From NCBI RefSeq assembly GCF_902833045.1, contig NZ_CADFDU010000009.1:218663-282662 (forward strand): a stretch of 64,000 nucleotides of DNA. The letters are read 5' to 3'. The DNA is from Burkholderia sp. BCC0322. Its GTDB lineage: Bacteria; Pseudomonadota; Gammaproteobacteria; Burkholderiales; Burkholderiaceae. The first letter of the stretch is position 1. Each line of letters begins with the position of its first letter. Made by a program: the position numbers and the translations under genes. Below, piece by piece: positions 57,404 through 64,000 of this stretch. The notes beneath the pieces are model-generated. The model was not told the origin of the DNA. It saw only the letters and a list, made by a program, of their open reading frames with translations, and did not search any database.

Positions 57404-59017
57404 TCAGCCAGCGCGTGGCGCCAGCGCCTGCAACAAGCGTTCGCACTCCGCCATGGACGCTTCGGTGTCTGCCTTCAGCATGTTTCCCACCTGTTCGTCG
57501 CGCATGGCTGCTTCGGCGCCGAACAGATCGAGATGATCCAGCGTAAGCGCACACAGGAGTGTCGCGATAGCGACGAGAGAGCCAACAATGACCGCGCCGG
57601 CAACGTCGGCGATAAGGCCCAGTCCGATTGCCTGGAGCTGGCGCACCAGAACCTCTTCAACGGCAACCCCGCCAATCACCAGCGCGCCCCCAAACGCGAG
57701 CTTTGACGCTTCGTGCATGGCCTGCTGGTAGGTCATGCCCTCCGGCCGCACGATGATCGTCTTGAACGCGCGGAACATCGAAAACACACCTTCCCGAACC
57801 ATTCTCCCGACGCGCTTGTGCGTGGTGACGAAGGCATTGATCACGACCGTGGCAAGGTTTGAGATGAACCCTGAAAGTGCGCCTTGAAGGCCGTGCGACA
57901 GGAATTCCTTCCACCTGGAGATGACACGGTCGCGGACGCGTCCGAATCGCACCTTGAAGTTGATGTCCTTGCGACCGTTGCGATACCAGTCCTGGATTTC
58001 GTCGACGAGTGCGACGAGAAACTCCGCAACGGCCGCGCCGATCATCTGTTGCCCCCCCATCTTGGCGCCTTCGGCAAGCCCGCTGCCAAGCACGTTGAGC
58101 GCAAATTTTTCGCTGGTGTAGTACTTGCGATTGACCTCTCCGTCCCGGTCCTTCCGCGCCTTTTCATCTAGCTCCCGGGCGCGGGTTTCATCGACGCTTG
58201 CCTGCTCCTTGAGCTTGCCGAGTTCCTTGTGTTCCTTGTCGGAGAGTTCGGGTTTCGAGGCAAGTACCTCGATTCGCGCGTCTCGTGATTCCTTCTGCTC
58301 GTCCAGCCACACCAGGTACGCCGACATGCTCTTGTCCTTCTTCGACGTGTTGATCGAAAAATGTGTGGGAGCCAGATTGTCGGGGCGATTTGCCATGTCC
58401 GTGTGGTCCAACTCCGCAAGCGTAATGCCCGCGTCGTCGTGCGTTTCTTTCGCCGAGACCACGTGGTCGAGTTGCTTCTGTTTGTGTCGGAGAACCTTGC
58501 CCGTGACGGCATCCGTTGCCGTGCCGGCCTTCACGCCTGCCGACGTCTCGGCGTTCTTGGCTTTGTAATCCGCGTGGGTGTGGTACGGCGTCGGGTCATA
58601 CTCATCCCGGCTCTCGTGTTTTTCCCGCTCGGCGTCCGTTGCCCAGACGCCGTTGCGCACGTTGTGAACCGTGTCGACATTTCCACCGCGCTTGTCATAT
58701 GCGCTGATGAACTTGCCGAGCCCGAACGGGCCGACAATCGACTGAATCACGTCCGATTTGCACTTCTCCAACGTCGCTTCGAGTCGATCGCGGTTGTAGA
58801 GATCCGTTACCTCTTTCAGGATTGCGTCAACTTCCGCTGAGTGCACGCAGAGGTCAGGCATGACAAACACATCCGTCCCGAGCGTCGCGAGAAGGGCCTC
58901 ATCCACTTGACCGTCTGTCGATGATTCCGGAACGGGTGTCCCGTTGGCAAGCTCGGGGCTCCGCTCCCGGCTCGTCAGAGCCTTGCGTCGCTGGAATCTA
59001 TCTACGCTAGTCGACAT
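57404..59017 (-). CDS. Unrecognised membrane protein with HNH-like segment
   Basis: A 537-residue protein. Residues about 175-235 (LDHVVSAKETHDDAGITL, then NRPDNLAPTHFSINTSKKDK) resemble an HNH-type nuclease fold: an Asp-His, a His and Asn-rich loop, seen in phage and defence proteins. A charged coiled-coil-like region follows (about 240-295). The C-terminal half has amphipathic and hydrophobic helices (AFGGALVIGGVAVEEVLV, LIADVAGAVIVGSLVAIATLLCAL) that probably insert in the membrane. GGAGAAC precedes the ATG at 59017. It is upstream of, and likely co-transcribed with, the YaaW-TerB-like gene. The function is unknown; a stress or phage-defence role is speculation. Confidence 0.6.
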   Translation of the reverse strand: MSTSVDRFQRRKALTSRERSPELANGTPVPESSTDGQVDEALLATLGTDVFVMPDLCVHSAEVDAILKEVTDLYNRDRLEATLEKCKSDVIQSIVGPFGLGKFISAYDKRGGNVDTVHNVRNGVWATDAEREKHESRDEYDPTPYHTHADYKAKNAETSAGVKAGTATDAVTGKVLRHKQKQLDHVVSAKETHDDAGITLAELDHTDMANRPDNLAPTHFSINTSKKDKSMSAYLVWLDEQKESRDARIEVLASKPELSDKEHKELGKLKEQASVDETRARELDEKARKDRDGEVNRKYYTSEKFALNVLGSGLAEGAKMGGQQMIGAAVAEFLVALVDEIQDWYRNGRKDINFKVRFGRVRDRVISRWKEFLSHGLQGALSGFISNLATVVINAFVTTHKRVGRMVREGVFSMFRAFKTIIVRPEGMTYQQAMHEASKLAFGGALVIGGVAVEEVLVRQLQAIGLGLIADVAGAVIVGSLVAIATLLCALTLDHLDLFGAEAAMRDEQVGNMLKADTEASMAECERLLQALAPRAG

Positions 59018-59064
59018 TCATAGTTCTCCAACCAAGCCAGATCTCCGGCGAGAAACACCGGTCC

Positions 59065-59241
59065 ATGGTTCATCGCTTACTGCCGGAGGGCTCCACCGAA
59101 AGCGAGAGGAAGCTGCTTGTCGGGGAAGCGCCGCATCTCGGCAAATTCTGCTCACTGCTCTTTCTCGAGAGGCTTGCAGATCACGGGGGCGAAAACGTAC
59201 ACACCTATATCGACCGCCTCCAAGACATCTTTAGCCCGTGA
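59065..59241 (+). CDS. Short ORF, possible gene fragment
   Basis: ATG at 59065 to TGA at 59239-59241 gives 58 residues (MVHRLLPEGSTESERKLLVG to LQDIFSP). No family is recognised. It sits in the disrupted stretch between the membrane-protein gene and the IS remnant, so it may be the tail of a lost gene. Support is weak. Confidence 0.25.
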   Translation: MVHRLLPEGSTESERKLLVGEAPHLGKFCSLLFLERLADHGGENVHTYIDRLQDIFSP

Positions 59242-59263
59242 TCAGGCCATGCTTCGTGCTTAA

Positions 59264-59554
59264 CCGCATCCGAAGGTCAAGGCGTGGCTGGCGGCACGCC
59301 CCCGCTGGCACATGCATTTCATTCCTACCTACAGTTCGTGGCTCAACCAGGTCGAACGCTTCTTTGCGTTGATCACCGACAAAGCGATCCGGAGAGGCTC
59401 GTTCGGCTCGGTCAAACAACTGATCAAGCGAATCGATCACTTTGTCTCCCACTACAACGAAAACTGCAAACCGTTCGTCTGGACCGCGTCAGCCGATTCC
59501 ATCCTCGAAAAGCTGCATCGACTTTGCTCGCGAATCAGCGGAACGGGACACTAG
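59264..59554 (+). mobile_element. IS630-family transposase fragment (C-terminal part)
   Basis: The frame from 59264 encodes PHPKVKAWLAARPRWHMHF, then IPTYSSWLNQVERFFALITD and IRRGSFGSVKQLIKRIDHFV, the end of an IS630 DDE transposase including the WLNQVERFF block with the last catalytic Glu. The N-terminal two-thirds is missing, and a TAA (59261) closes the frame upstream. It is a dead remnant marking past insertion in this lower-GC stretch. Confidence 0.85.
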
Positions 59555-59792
59555 CCAGTTCCGCTCGGTGCGGCTTGCTGCTGATCAGCGTCTTGAAGAT
59601 CGGGCCGATGGCTTCGTGTTATGGGCGACAGTGGCGCCTTCCGTGGCGCTGCGCCATCTGCTGTTGCAGCATGCGCCTTCGGTCGAGGTGATTTCTCCGC
59701 CAGAATTGCGCGAGGAAATCGCGGAGTTGCTGGATGTGACGCTCCGGCGCTATAGGGCTCCGGTGACTCCCGCCGCGGAGCGCGGCGATTGA
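59555..59792 (+). pseudogene. C-terminal fragment of WYL-domain regulator
   Basis: The frame reads FRSVRLAADQRLEDRADGFV, then LWATVAPSVALRHLLLQHAPSVEVISPPELREEIAELLDVTLRRY, like the C-terminal end of YafY/WYL-domain transcription regulators. No start or N-terminal DNA-binding part is present; the fragment begins right at the IS630 remnant. The IS event probably removed the front of the gene. Confidence 0.6.
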
Positions 59793-59954
59793 AGTTCGAG
59801 CCGCTCGGTCCGGCAGCAAGGATACTGATACGTCGCGGTGAAACTGCCCGTGTCGGTTATTCCGTTTCCCCGCTTCATTCCGCACCAGACTTGCGCTGGC
59901 GCTAATAGCGCCGGCAATATACCTGATCCTGACATATAGGTTCCTCCAGCTAAT

Positions 59955-60446
59955 ATGCTCACTGCCTTTGAACTCGCAGGTTTTGTTGCTGCGCATGCTG
60001 TTTGGTGTGTCTCCGATACGGACGGCCTTGTTCCCATGGCCGCGTTCCGGACCGACGATGGTCAGCGTAGACTTGAACGACTCGTATTCGACGATTCAGG
60101 GGTTGCGGTTGAGCATGGCCGGAAGCTTCTTGAGAGCGCACCATTCAGCGCGAGCGACGGCGTGCTGGCGTACGACGGCCGGATAGCGATTCCGGAAGGC
60201 AAAAAGCTTGATGCGATCATTCTGGAAGCGCGTGCCTATGCTTTCCCGTGGGCAAAAGCAGCGATTGCGGTGGCGTACACCCCGAAGAGCACCGGCAACT
60301 TCCGTGTTCACAAGCCAAAGCTCGTCTTATGGGACAAGTGTGATGACTTTGATATGGGCGCCGCCATCGAGTCATTCTTCAACGGCATTGCTTCCCATGA
60401 GCAGGGCGCGAAGGTTTGGAACGATGCATTGGACGAGAGCAGGTAG
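59955..60446 (+). CDS. Hypothetical protein
   Basis: A 163-residue soluble protein that I do not recognise. It has no signal peptide. Features are an N-terminal helix (FELAGFVAAHAVWCV), a run of strands with DGVLAYDGRI and KKLDAIILEARAY, and FRVHKPKLVLWDKC. GC is lower than in the flanking genome. The ATG at 59955 follows an AT-rich upstream patch (TATAGGTTCCTCCAGC). It lies alone between remnants, so it may be cargo of the same accessory segment. Confidence 0.55.
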   Translation: MLTAFELAGFVAAHAVWCVSDTDGLVPMAAFRTDDGQRRLERLVFDDSGVAVEHGRKLLESAPFSASDGVLAYDGRIAIPEGKKLDAIILEARAYAFPWAKAAIAVAYTPKSTGNFRVHKPKLVLWDKCDDFDMGAAIESFFNGIASHEQGAKVWNDALDESR

Positions 60447-60621
60447 GAATCGCCATTTGCTGTTCGTCACGGCCGGTACCTGGTCGAGCGGCTAGCCGTC
60501 GCTCGCGAACCCGGCAACTGGCCTCTCGGCTTGCGGGAGGGCCACAGGTTGGTCAAGGCCGGGATCGATGAGATGTGAGAGAAGAGATGTTCCGTCATTC
60601 AATCGCGGGAGAAAGGTATCC

Positions 60622-61488
60622 ATGCTGAGTCGACTGTTATCGCCAATTGCAGTGCTGATGCTCGCCGGATGTGCTGCTACACCAAGTAGCCCTCCGCCAT
60701 CCGCGTCTTCGCAAGGGAATGTTTCCATTGCTATTTCCAGTACCGTGCCAACCTCAAACTATTTGCCGGAACAATCGGCCATAGCGCCCGGTACAAAATA
60801 TGTTGTCGTTCAGCCCGGCGGTGGAAGTATTCTGCTCGGACCGATTCTTGGCAGCATGAACATCTCTGCAAATACAAGGGCGATGGTCGATGAATACAAC
60901 GGCTCGGTGTTTCTGGTTGACCCCGAGCCCGTGGCTTTGGAGGCGATACGTCAGGCTGGACTCCTCGTGGACGGCAAGGCGGCACTGTATACGGTCGAAC
61001 CATTCGTTTTTATGCAGCACTGCGATGACGGCAGGTTCCGGCTATCGTTGGTGTTTCACGCGCATGACAATTCCAGCCCTTCGCCATGGGTGGGGCGTTA
61101 CATTTATGATCTGCCCACGTCGTATGGCGAGTCCCAGCTAAAGTCGTTGAGTTCGAGAGACCTGGCGAACTATCGTGCAGAACTTTCCGGCGGTGCGGCA
61201 GCATTGTCGGATTTGATGCAAAGGGATTTGAATGGAAAGCTGCCAACGAGGGGGAAACCGGTGAACTTCGGTTCGCTATACATCGTTGGTAGCAAACTTG
61301 GCGGCATGGGAATCTATACTCCGCCCCAGGCGATTCATTTCTCCGGTCAGCTGATCGAAGAGACAGATTCCTATGTGACGGTTCGGCTTGACGGTCACAT
61401 GCACAATACGCTTCTGGGGGGCGGACTGGCCTTCGGCGTACATCGCACGAGCAGAAAGCTTGTCCATACGTTGACTTCGGCGGGGTAA
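60622..61488 (+). CDS. Hypothetical lipoprotein
   Basis: A 288-residue lipoprotein with signal and lipobox LAGC (MLSRLLSPIAVLMLAGC), then a Ser/Pro linker. The body has alternating strands, for example YVVVQPGGGSILLGPILGSM, FRLSLVFHAHD and VGRYIYDLP. No family is recognised. GC is visibly lower than in the flanking housekeeping genes. The ATG at 60622 has a GAAAGG site. It is probably anchored in the outer membrane facing the periplasm. Confidence 0.6.
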   Translation: MLSRLLSPIAVLMLAGCAATPSSPPPSASSQGNVSIAISSTVPTSNYLPEQSAIAPGTKYVVVQPGGGSILLGPILGSMNISANTRAMVDEYNGSVFLVDPEPVALEAIRQAGLLVDGKAALYTVEPFVFMQHCDDGRFRLSLVFHAHDNSSPSPWVGRYIYDLPTSYGESQLKSLSSRDLANYRAELSGGAAALSDLMQRDLNGKLPTRGKPVNFGSLYIVGSKLGGMGIYTPPQAIHFSGQLIEETDSYVTVRLDGHMHNTLLGGGLAFGVHRTSRKLVHTLTSAG

Positions 61489-61500
61489 CAGGAGCGACTC

Positions 61501-61674
61501 ATGGCCAGAACAGTCGTGCGGATGTTCGTGTCGACCGGCCACGACTGGCCGGGTACCGTCAATGGGCAACGATTCCCGGAATTGCTAAAAACCGAAACCT
61601 GTTGCCTTGAGCGTGATCCGCGCAATGAAAATAAAGGCCGTGTTCTTCGACGTCGGCGCAACGTTGGTCGATGA
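61501..61674 (+). CDS. Possible small protein overlapping HAD gene
   Basis: ATG at 61501 lies 6 bp after a strong AGGAG (61491-61495) and 10 bp after the lipoprotein stop. It encodes 57 residues (MARTVVRMFVSTGHDWPGTV and onward) and ends inside the first codons of the HAD gene in another frame. No family is recognised. It may be a real coupled mini-protein or a leader; the ribosome site is the only support. Confidence 0.3.
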   Translation: MARTVVRMFVSTGHDWPGTVNGQRFPELLKTETCCLERDPRNENKGRVLRRRRNVGR

Positions 61675-62272
61675 AACCCGCGACTGGAATGAGTGGGCCG
61701 ACTATCTCGGCGTTTCGCGCCGCGCGTTTCACACGTCCCTCCGGGCAGTGATCGAACGCGGTGAGCCTCACCGCAGGGTGTTCGACCTCGTGAGGCCCGG
61801 TGTCGACTTCGCCACGTTGCGTCACGAACGCGAGTCGACCGGGAGTGCCTACACGGTGACCGCGGAAGATCTCTACCCCGACGTCGTGCCGTGCCTGAAA
61901 TGGTTGCGCGAAGCCGGAATTCTGGTCGGCATTGCTGGGAATCAGCCCGTCGAAACGGAACGTGCACTTCGTGCGCTCGGCGTGCCGGCGGATATCGTCG
62001 CATCATCCGCATCCTGGGGTGTCGAAAAGCCGGACGTGCGCTTTTTCGAGCGCATCATTGCCGAGACGGACGGGTTCGATCCGTCGCAGATCGCCTACGT
62101 CGGCGATCGACTCGACAACGATGTCGATCCGGCGCGCCAGGCAGGCATGGTTGCGGTGTTTTTGCGGCGCGGCCCGTGGGCACGGATCCAGTTGCGCTCA
62201 GGACGGTTCGAGACCCCGCCCCACGTCATAGACGATCTTTCTTCACTTCCGGTTTTTTTGCGCGGGATTTAA
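61625..62272 (+). CDS. HAD-superfamily hydrolase
   Basis: A 215-residue phosphatase-type enzyme. It has motif I FFDVGATLVDE (nucleophile Asp; the second Asp is replaced by Ala-Thr, DVGAT rather than DxDxT), motif II-like GIAGNQP, a Lys in GVEKPD, and motif IV YVGDRLDNDVD. The cap is helical. The missing second Asp suggests a changed chemistry, as in some HAD subfamilies. Start ATG 61625 is where homology begins; GTG 61613 is possible. The substrate is unknown. Confidence 0.82.
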   Translation: MKIKAVFFDVGATLVDETRDWNEWADYLGVSRRAFHTSLRAVIERGEPHRRVFDLVRPGVDFATLRHERESTGSAYTVTAEDLYPDVVPCLKWLREAGILVGIAGNQPVETERALRALGVPADIVASSASWGVEKPDVRFFERIIAETDGFDPSQIAYVGDRLDNDVDPARQAGMVAVFLRRGPWARIQLRSGRFETPPHVIDDLSSLPVFLRGI

Positions 62273-62686
62273 GCGCTCTCCGACCTCCGCGTGATCGTTT
62301 CCACACAAGGTGCTTCCCGGCTTCGGGCCGGAATTGCCAGCAGGCGCGCGACACGCATCGTGGATCAAGGTAAACCCGTAGCCCGAAAGCCGCCGCGCAA
62401 ACCTGCCCATCTCGACCGCACCATCCCGACGACGCGGCACACCGTTTGCTCGCCAATTCCCCAAACCCGCCGATCCGGTCCACGCTCAAACCCACGTCCA
62501 GCCAGCCTTTCCCCGCCCCCCCAAAAGATCCCGTGGCCGATTTTGTCACCACATGGGCCGGATATGACAATAAGAATCGCCCGCCACAGCATTACGATGC
62601 CTCACGTCGTCGCCTGGGCCTGAGCCGGTTTTCCCGCCTCGAGCCCCATAGCGCCCCACATACCCCGTCTGATTGGAACATCGACC
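62273..62686. other. Intergenic region, 414 bp
   Basis: No supported gene, RNA gene or repeat was seen. Open frames here lack ribosome sites and motifs. The last 100 bases presumably hold the promoter of the acyl-CoA dehydrogenase gene. Confidence 0.5.
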
Positions 62687-64000
62687 ATGAGCTATCACGC
62701 CCCCGTCAAGGACATGCTGTTCGTGCTGAAGGAACTGGCCGGCATCGAGGCCGTTGCGCAGTTGCCGGGCTTCGAGGATGCCGGCTACGACACGGCGCAG
62801 GCCGTGCTCGACGAATCCGCGAAATTCTGCGGCGAGGTGCTGGCGCCGCTGAACGTCGAAGGCGACCGCAATCCGAGCAGCTGGAAGGACGGCGTCGTGA
62901 CCGCGACGCCGGGCTTCGGCGAAGCGTTCCGCCAGTTCGTCGAAGGCGGCTGGCAGGGGCTGCAGCATCCGGCCGAGTACGACGGCCAGGGGCTGCCGAA
63001 GCTGATCGCGACGCCGTGCATCGAGATGCTGAACGCGTCGAACTTGTCGTTCGCGCTGTGCCCGCTGCTCACCGACGGCGCGATCGAGGCGCTGCTGACG
63101 GCCGGCACCGACGAGCAGAAGCAGCGCTACGTGCCGAAGCTGATCTCGGGCGAATGGACCGGCACGATGAACCTGACCGAGCCGCAGGCGGGCTCCGATC
63201 TGGCGCTGGTGCGCTCGCGCGCGGAGCCGCAGGGCGACGGCACGTACAAAGTGTTCGGCACGAAGATCTTCATCACGTGGGGCGAGCACGACATGGCGGA
63301 CAACATCGTCCACCTGGTGCTGGCGCGCACGCCGAGCGCGCCGGAAGGCGTGAAGGGCATCTCGCTGTTCATCGTGCCGAAGTTCCTGGTCAACGACGAC
63401 GGCTCGCTGGGCGCGCGCAACGACGTGCACTGCGTGTCGATCGAGCACAAGCTCGGGATCAAGGCGAGCCCGACGGCGGTGCTGCAATATGGGGACCACG
63501 GCGGCGCGATCGGCTACCTGGTCGGCGAGGAAAACCGCGGCCTCGAATACATGTTCATCATGATGAACGCGGCGCGCTTCGGAGTCGGGATGCAGGGGAT
63601 CGGCGTGGCCGACCGTGCGTACCAGAAGGCGGCGGAATTCGCGAAGGAGCGCGTGCAGAGCCGCCCGGTGGACGGTTCGGCCAAGCAGTCGGTGACGATC
63701 ATCCATCACCCGGACGTGCGCCGCATGCTCGGCACGATGCGCGCGCTGACCGAAGGCGCGCGGGCGCTGGCCTACGTGGCCGCCGCGCACAGCGACATTG
63801 CCCACCGCCATTCGGACGAGGCGACGCGTGCGCGTCATCAGGCAATCTACGAGTATCTGGTGCCGGTCGTGAAGGGCTGGAGCACGGAGATGGTGAACGA
63901 CGTGGCGAGCCTGGGCGTGCAGGTGCACGGCGGGATGGGTTTCATCGAGGAGACGGGCGCGGCGCAGTATTACCGCGATGCACGTATCCTGGCGATCTAC
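62687..64000 (+). CDS. Acyl-CoA dehydrogenase, 3' end cut by window
   Basis: The first 438 residues of a flavoenzyme that introduces a double bond into acyl-CoA, probably the long DmdC/FadE-like form of about 595 residues. Visible are LTEPQAGSDLALVRSRAE (FAD-binding region), FGTKIFITWGEHD, NAARFGVGMQGIGVADRAYQKA and VQVHGGMGFIEETGAAQYYRDARI, the last near the C-terminus of the core fold. The catalytic Glu and C-terminal domain may lie outside. The ATG at 62687 begins the family N-terminus (MSYHAPVKDM). The gene runs past the window edge. Confidence 0.93.
   Translation, partial: MSYHAPVKDMLFVLKELAGIEAVAQLPGFEDAGYDTAQAVLDESAKFCGEVLAPLNVEGDRNPSSWKDGVVTATPGFGEAFRQFVEGGWQGLQHPAEYDGQGLPKLIATPCIEMLNASNLSFALCPLLTDGAIEALLTAGTDEQKQRYVPKLISGEWTGTMNLTEPQAGSDLALVRSRAEPQGDGTYKVFGTKIFITWGEHDMADNIVHLVLARTPSAPEGVKGISLFIVPKFLVNDDGSLGARNDVHCVSIEHKLGIKASPTAVLQYGDHGGAIGYLVGEENRGLEYMFIMMNAARFGVGMQGIGVADRAYQKAAEFAKERVQSRPVDGSAKQSVTIIHHPDVRRMLGTMRALTEGARALAYVAAAHSDIAHRHSDEATRARHQAIYEYLVPVVKGWSTEMVNDVASLGVQVHGGMGFIEETGAAQYYRDARILAIY

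Noticed and set aside
1-64000. CRISPR arrays, tRNA or rRNA genes
   Set aside because: No regularly spaced repeat array, tRNA cloverleaf or rRNA-like stretch was seen on reading; a dedicated scan was not possible.

Overview
The window is about 64 kb of high-GC proteobacterial DNA. Gene content (FUSC-type aromatic efflux, NodT lipoprotein outer-membrane factors, many LysR/AraC/GntR regulators, a fused NamZ-like enzyme, dense operons) fits a Burkholderia, most likely of the B. cepacia complex and probably a secondary replicon. That assignment is inference from gene content and codon style; no rRNA or core marker is present.

Layout. (1) 1-9 kb: FtsH protease (5' cut), cobalamin-dependent (class II) ribonucleotide reductase, PfkB sugar kinase, secreted polysaccharide deacetylase, a small YdaT-like protein, an LRAT/NlpC-type protein and a small secreted protein. 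Two perfect TTGAC-N4-GTCAA dyads lie in promoter positions here and suggest FNR/ANR (low-oxygen) control. (2) 7.4-11 kb: a secreted putative glycosidase (DUF4015-like) overlapping a fusion of a beta-lactamase-type hydrolase with a NamZ/DUF1343 muramidase. (3) 11.3-18.3 kb: a FAD oxidoreductase, a complete polar amino-acid ABC importer, a histidine-ammonia-lyase homologue that lacks the Ala-Ser-Gly of the MIO cofactor, and a HutC-type GntR regulator. The missing MIO points to a betaine lyase such as ergothionase, so I read this as an ergothioneine/hercynine uptake and breakdown locus. (4) 18.5-25.5 kb: low-affinity iron permease-like protein, DUF3096 mini-protein, a broken phoD, an AsmA protein, and an OmpR/histidine-kinase pair. 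(5) 25.5-30 kb: AraC regulator, frameshifted acyl-CoA ligase, second AraC regulator. (6) 29.8-36.7 kb: an RND efflux operon with an orphan response regulator.

(7) 36.9-52.2 kb: the most striking region. A leftward run encodes a luciferase-like monooxygenase, FAD monooxygenase, flavin reductase, LysR regulator, four-gene FUSC/AaeAB-type aromatic-acid efflux system, and two small genes (one a degenerate phosphopantetheinyl-transferase-like protein). A divergent rightward run encodes an archaeal-type ADH synthase/aldolase, two 3-dehydroquinate-synthase-II homologues and an O-methyltransferase, followed by an opposing FadR-type regulator. A 19-bp palindrome in the divergent promoter resembles a site in front of the FadR-type gene. 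Together these look like an uncharacterised aromatic (aminohydroxybenzoate-like) metabolite cluster with its own export and regulation. (8) 52.5-55.8 kb: a TonB siderophore receptor behind Fur-like sites and a lipoprotein alpha/beta hydrolase.

(9) 55.9-61.5 kb: a lower-GC accessory stretch with a YaaW-TerB-like fusion, a membrane protein with an HNH-like segment, an IS630 remnant, a WYL-regulator remnant and unrecognised genes. (10) 61.6-64 kb: a HAD hydrolase and an acyl-CoA dehydrogenase cut by the window end.
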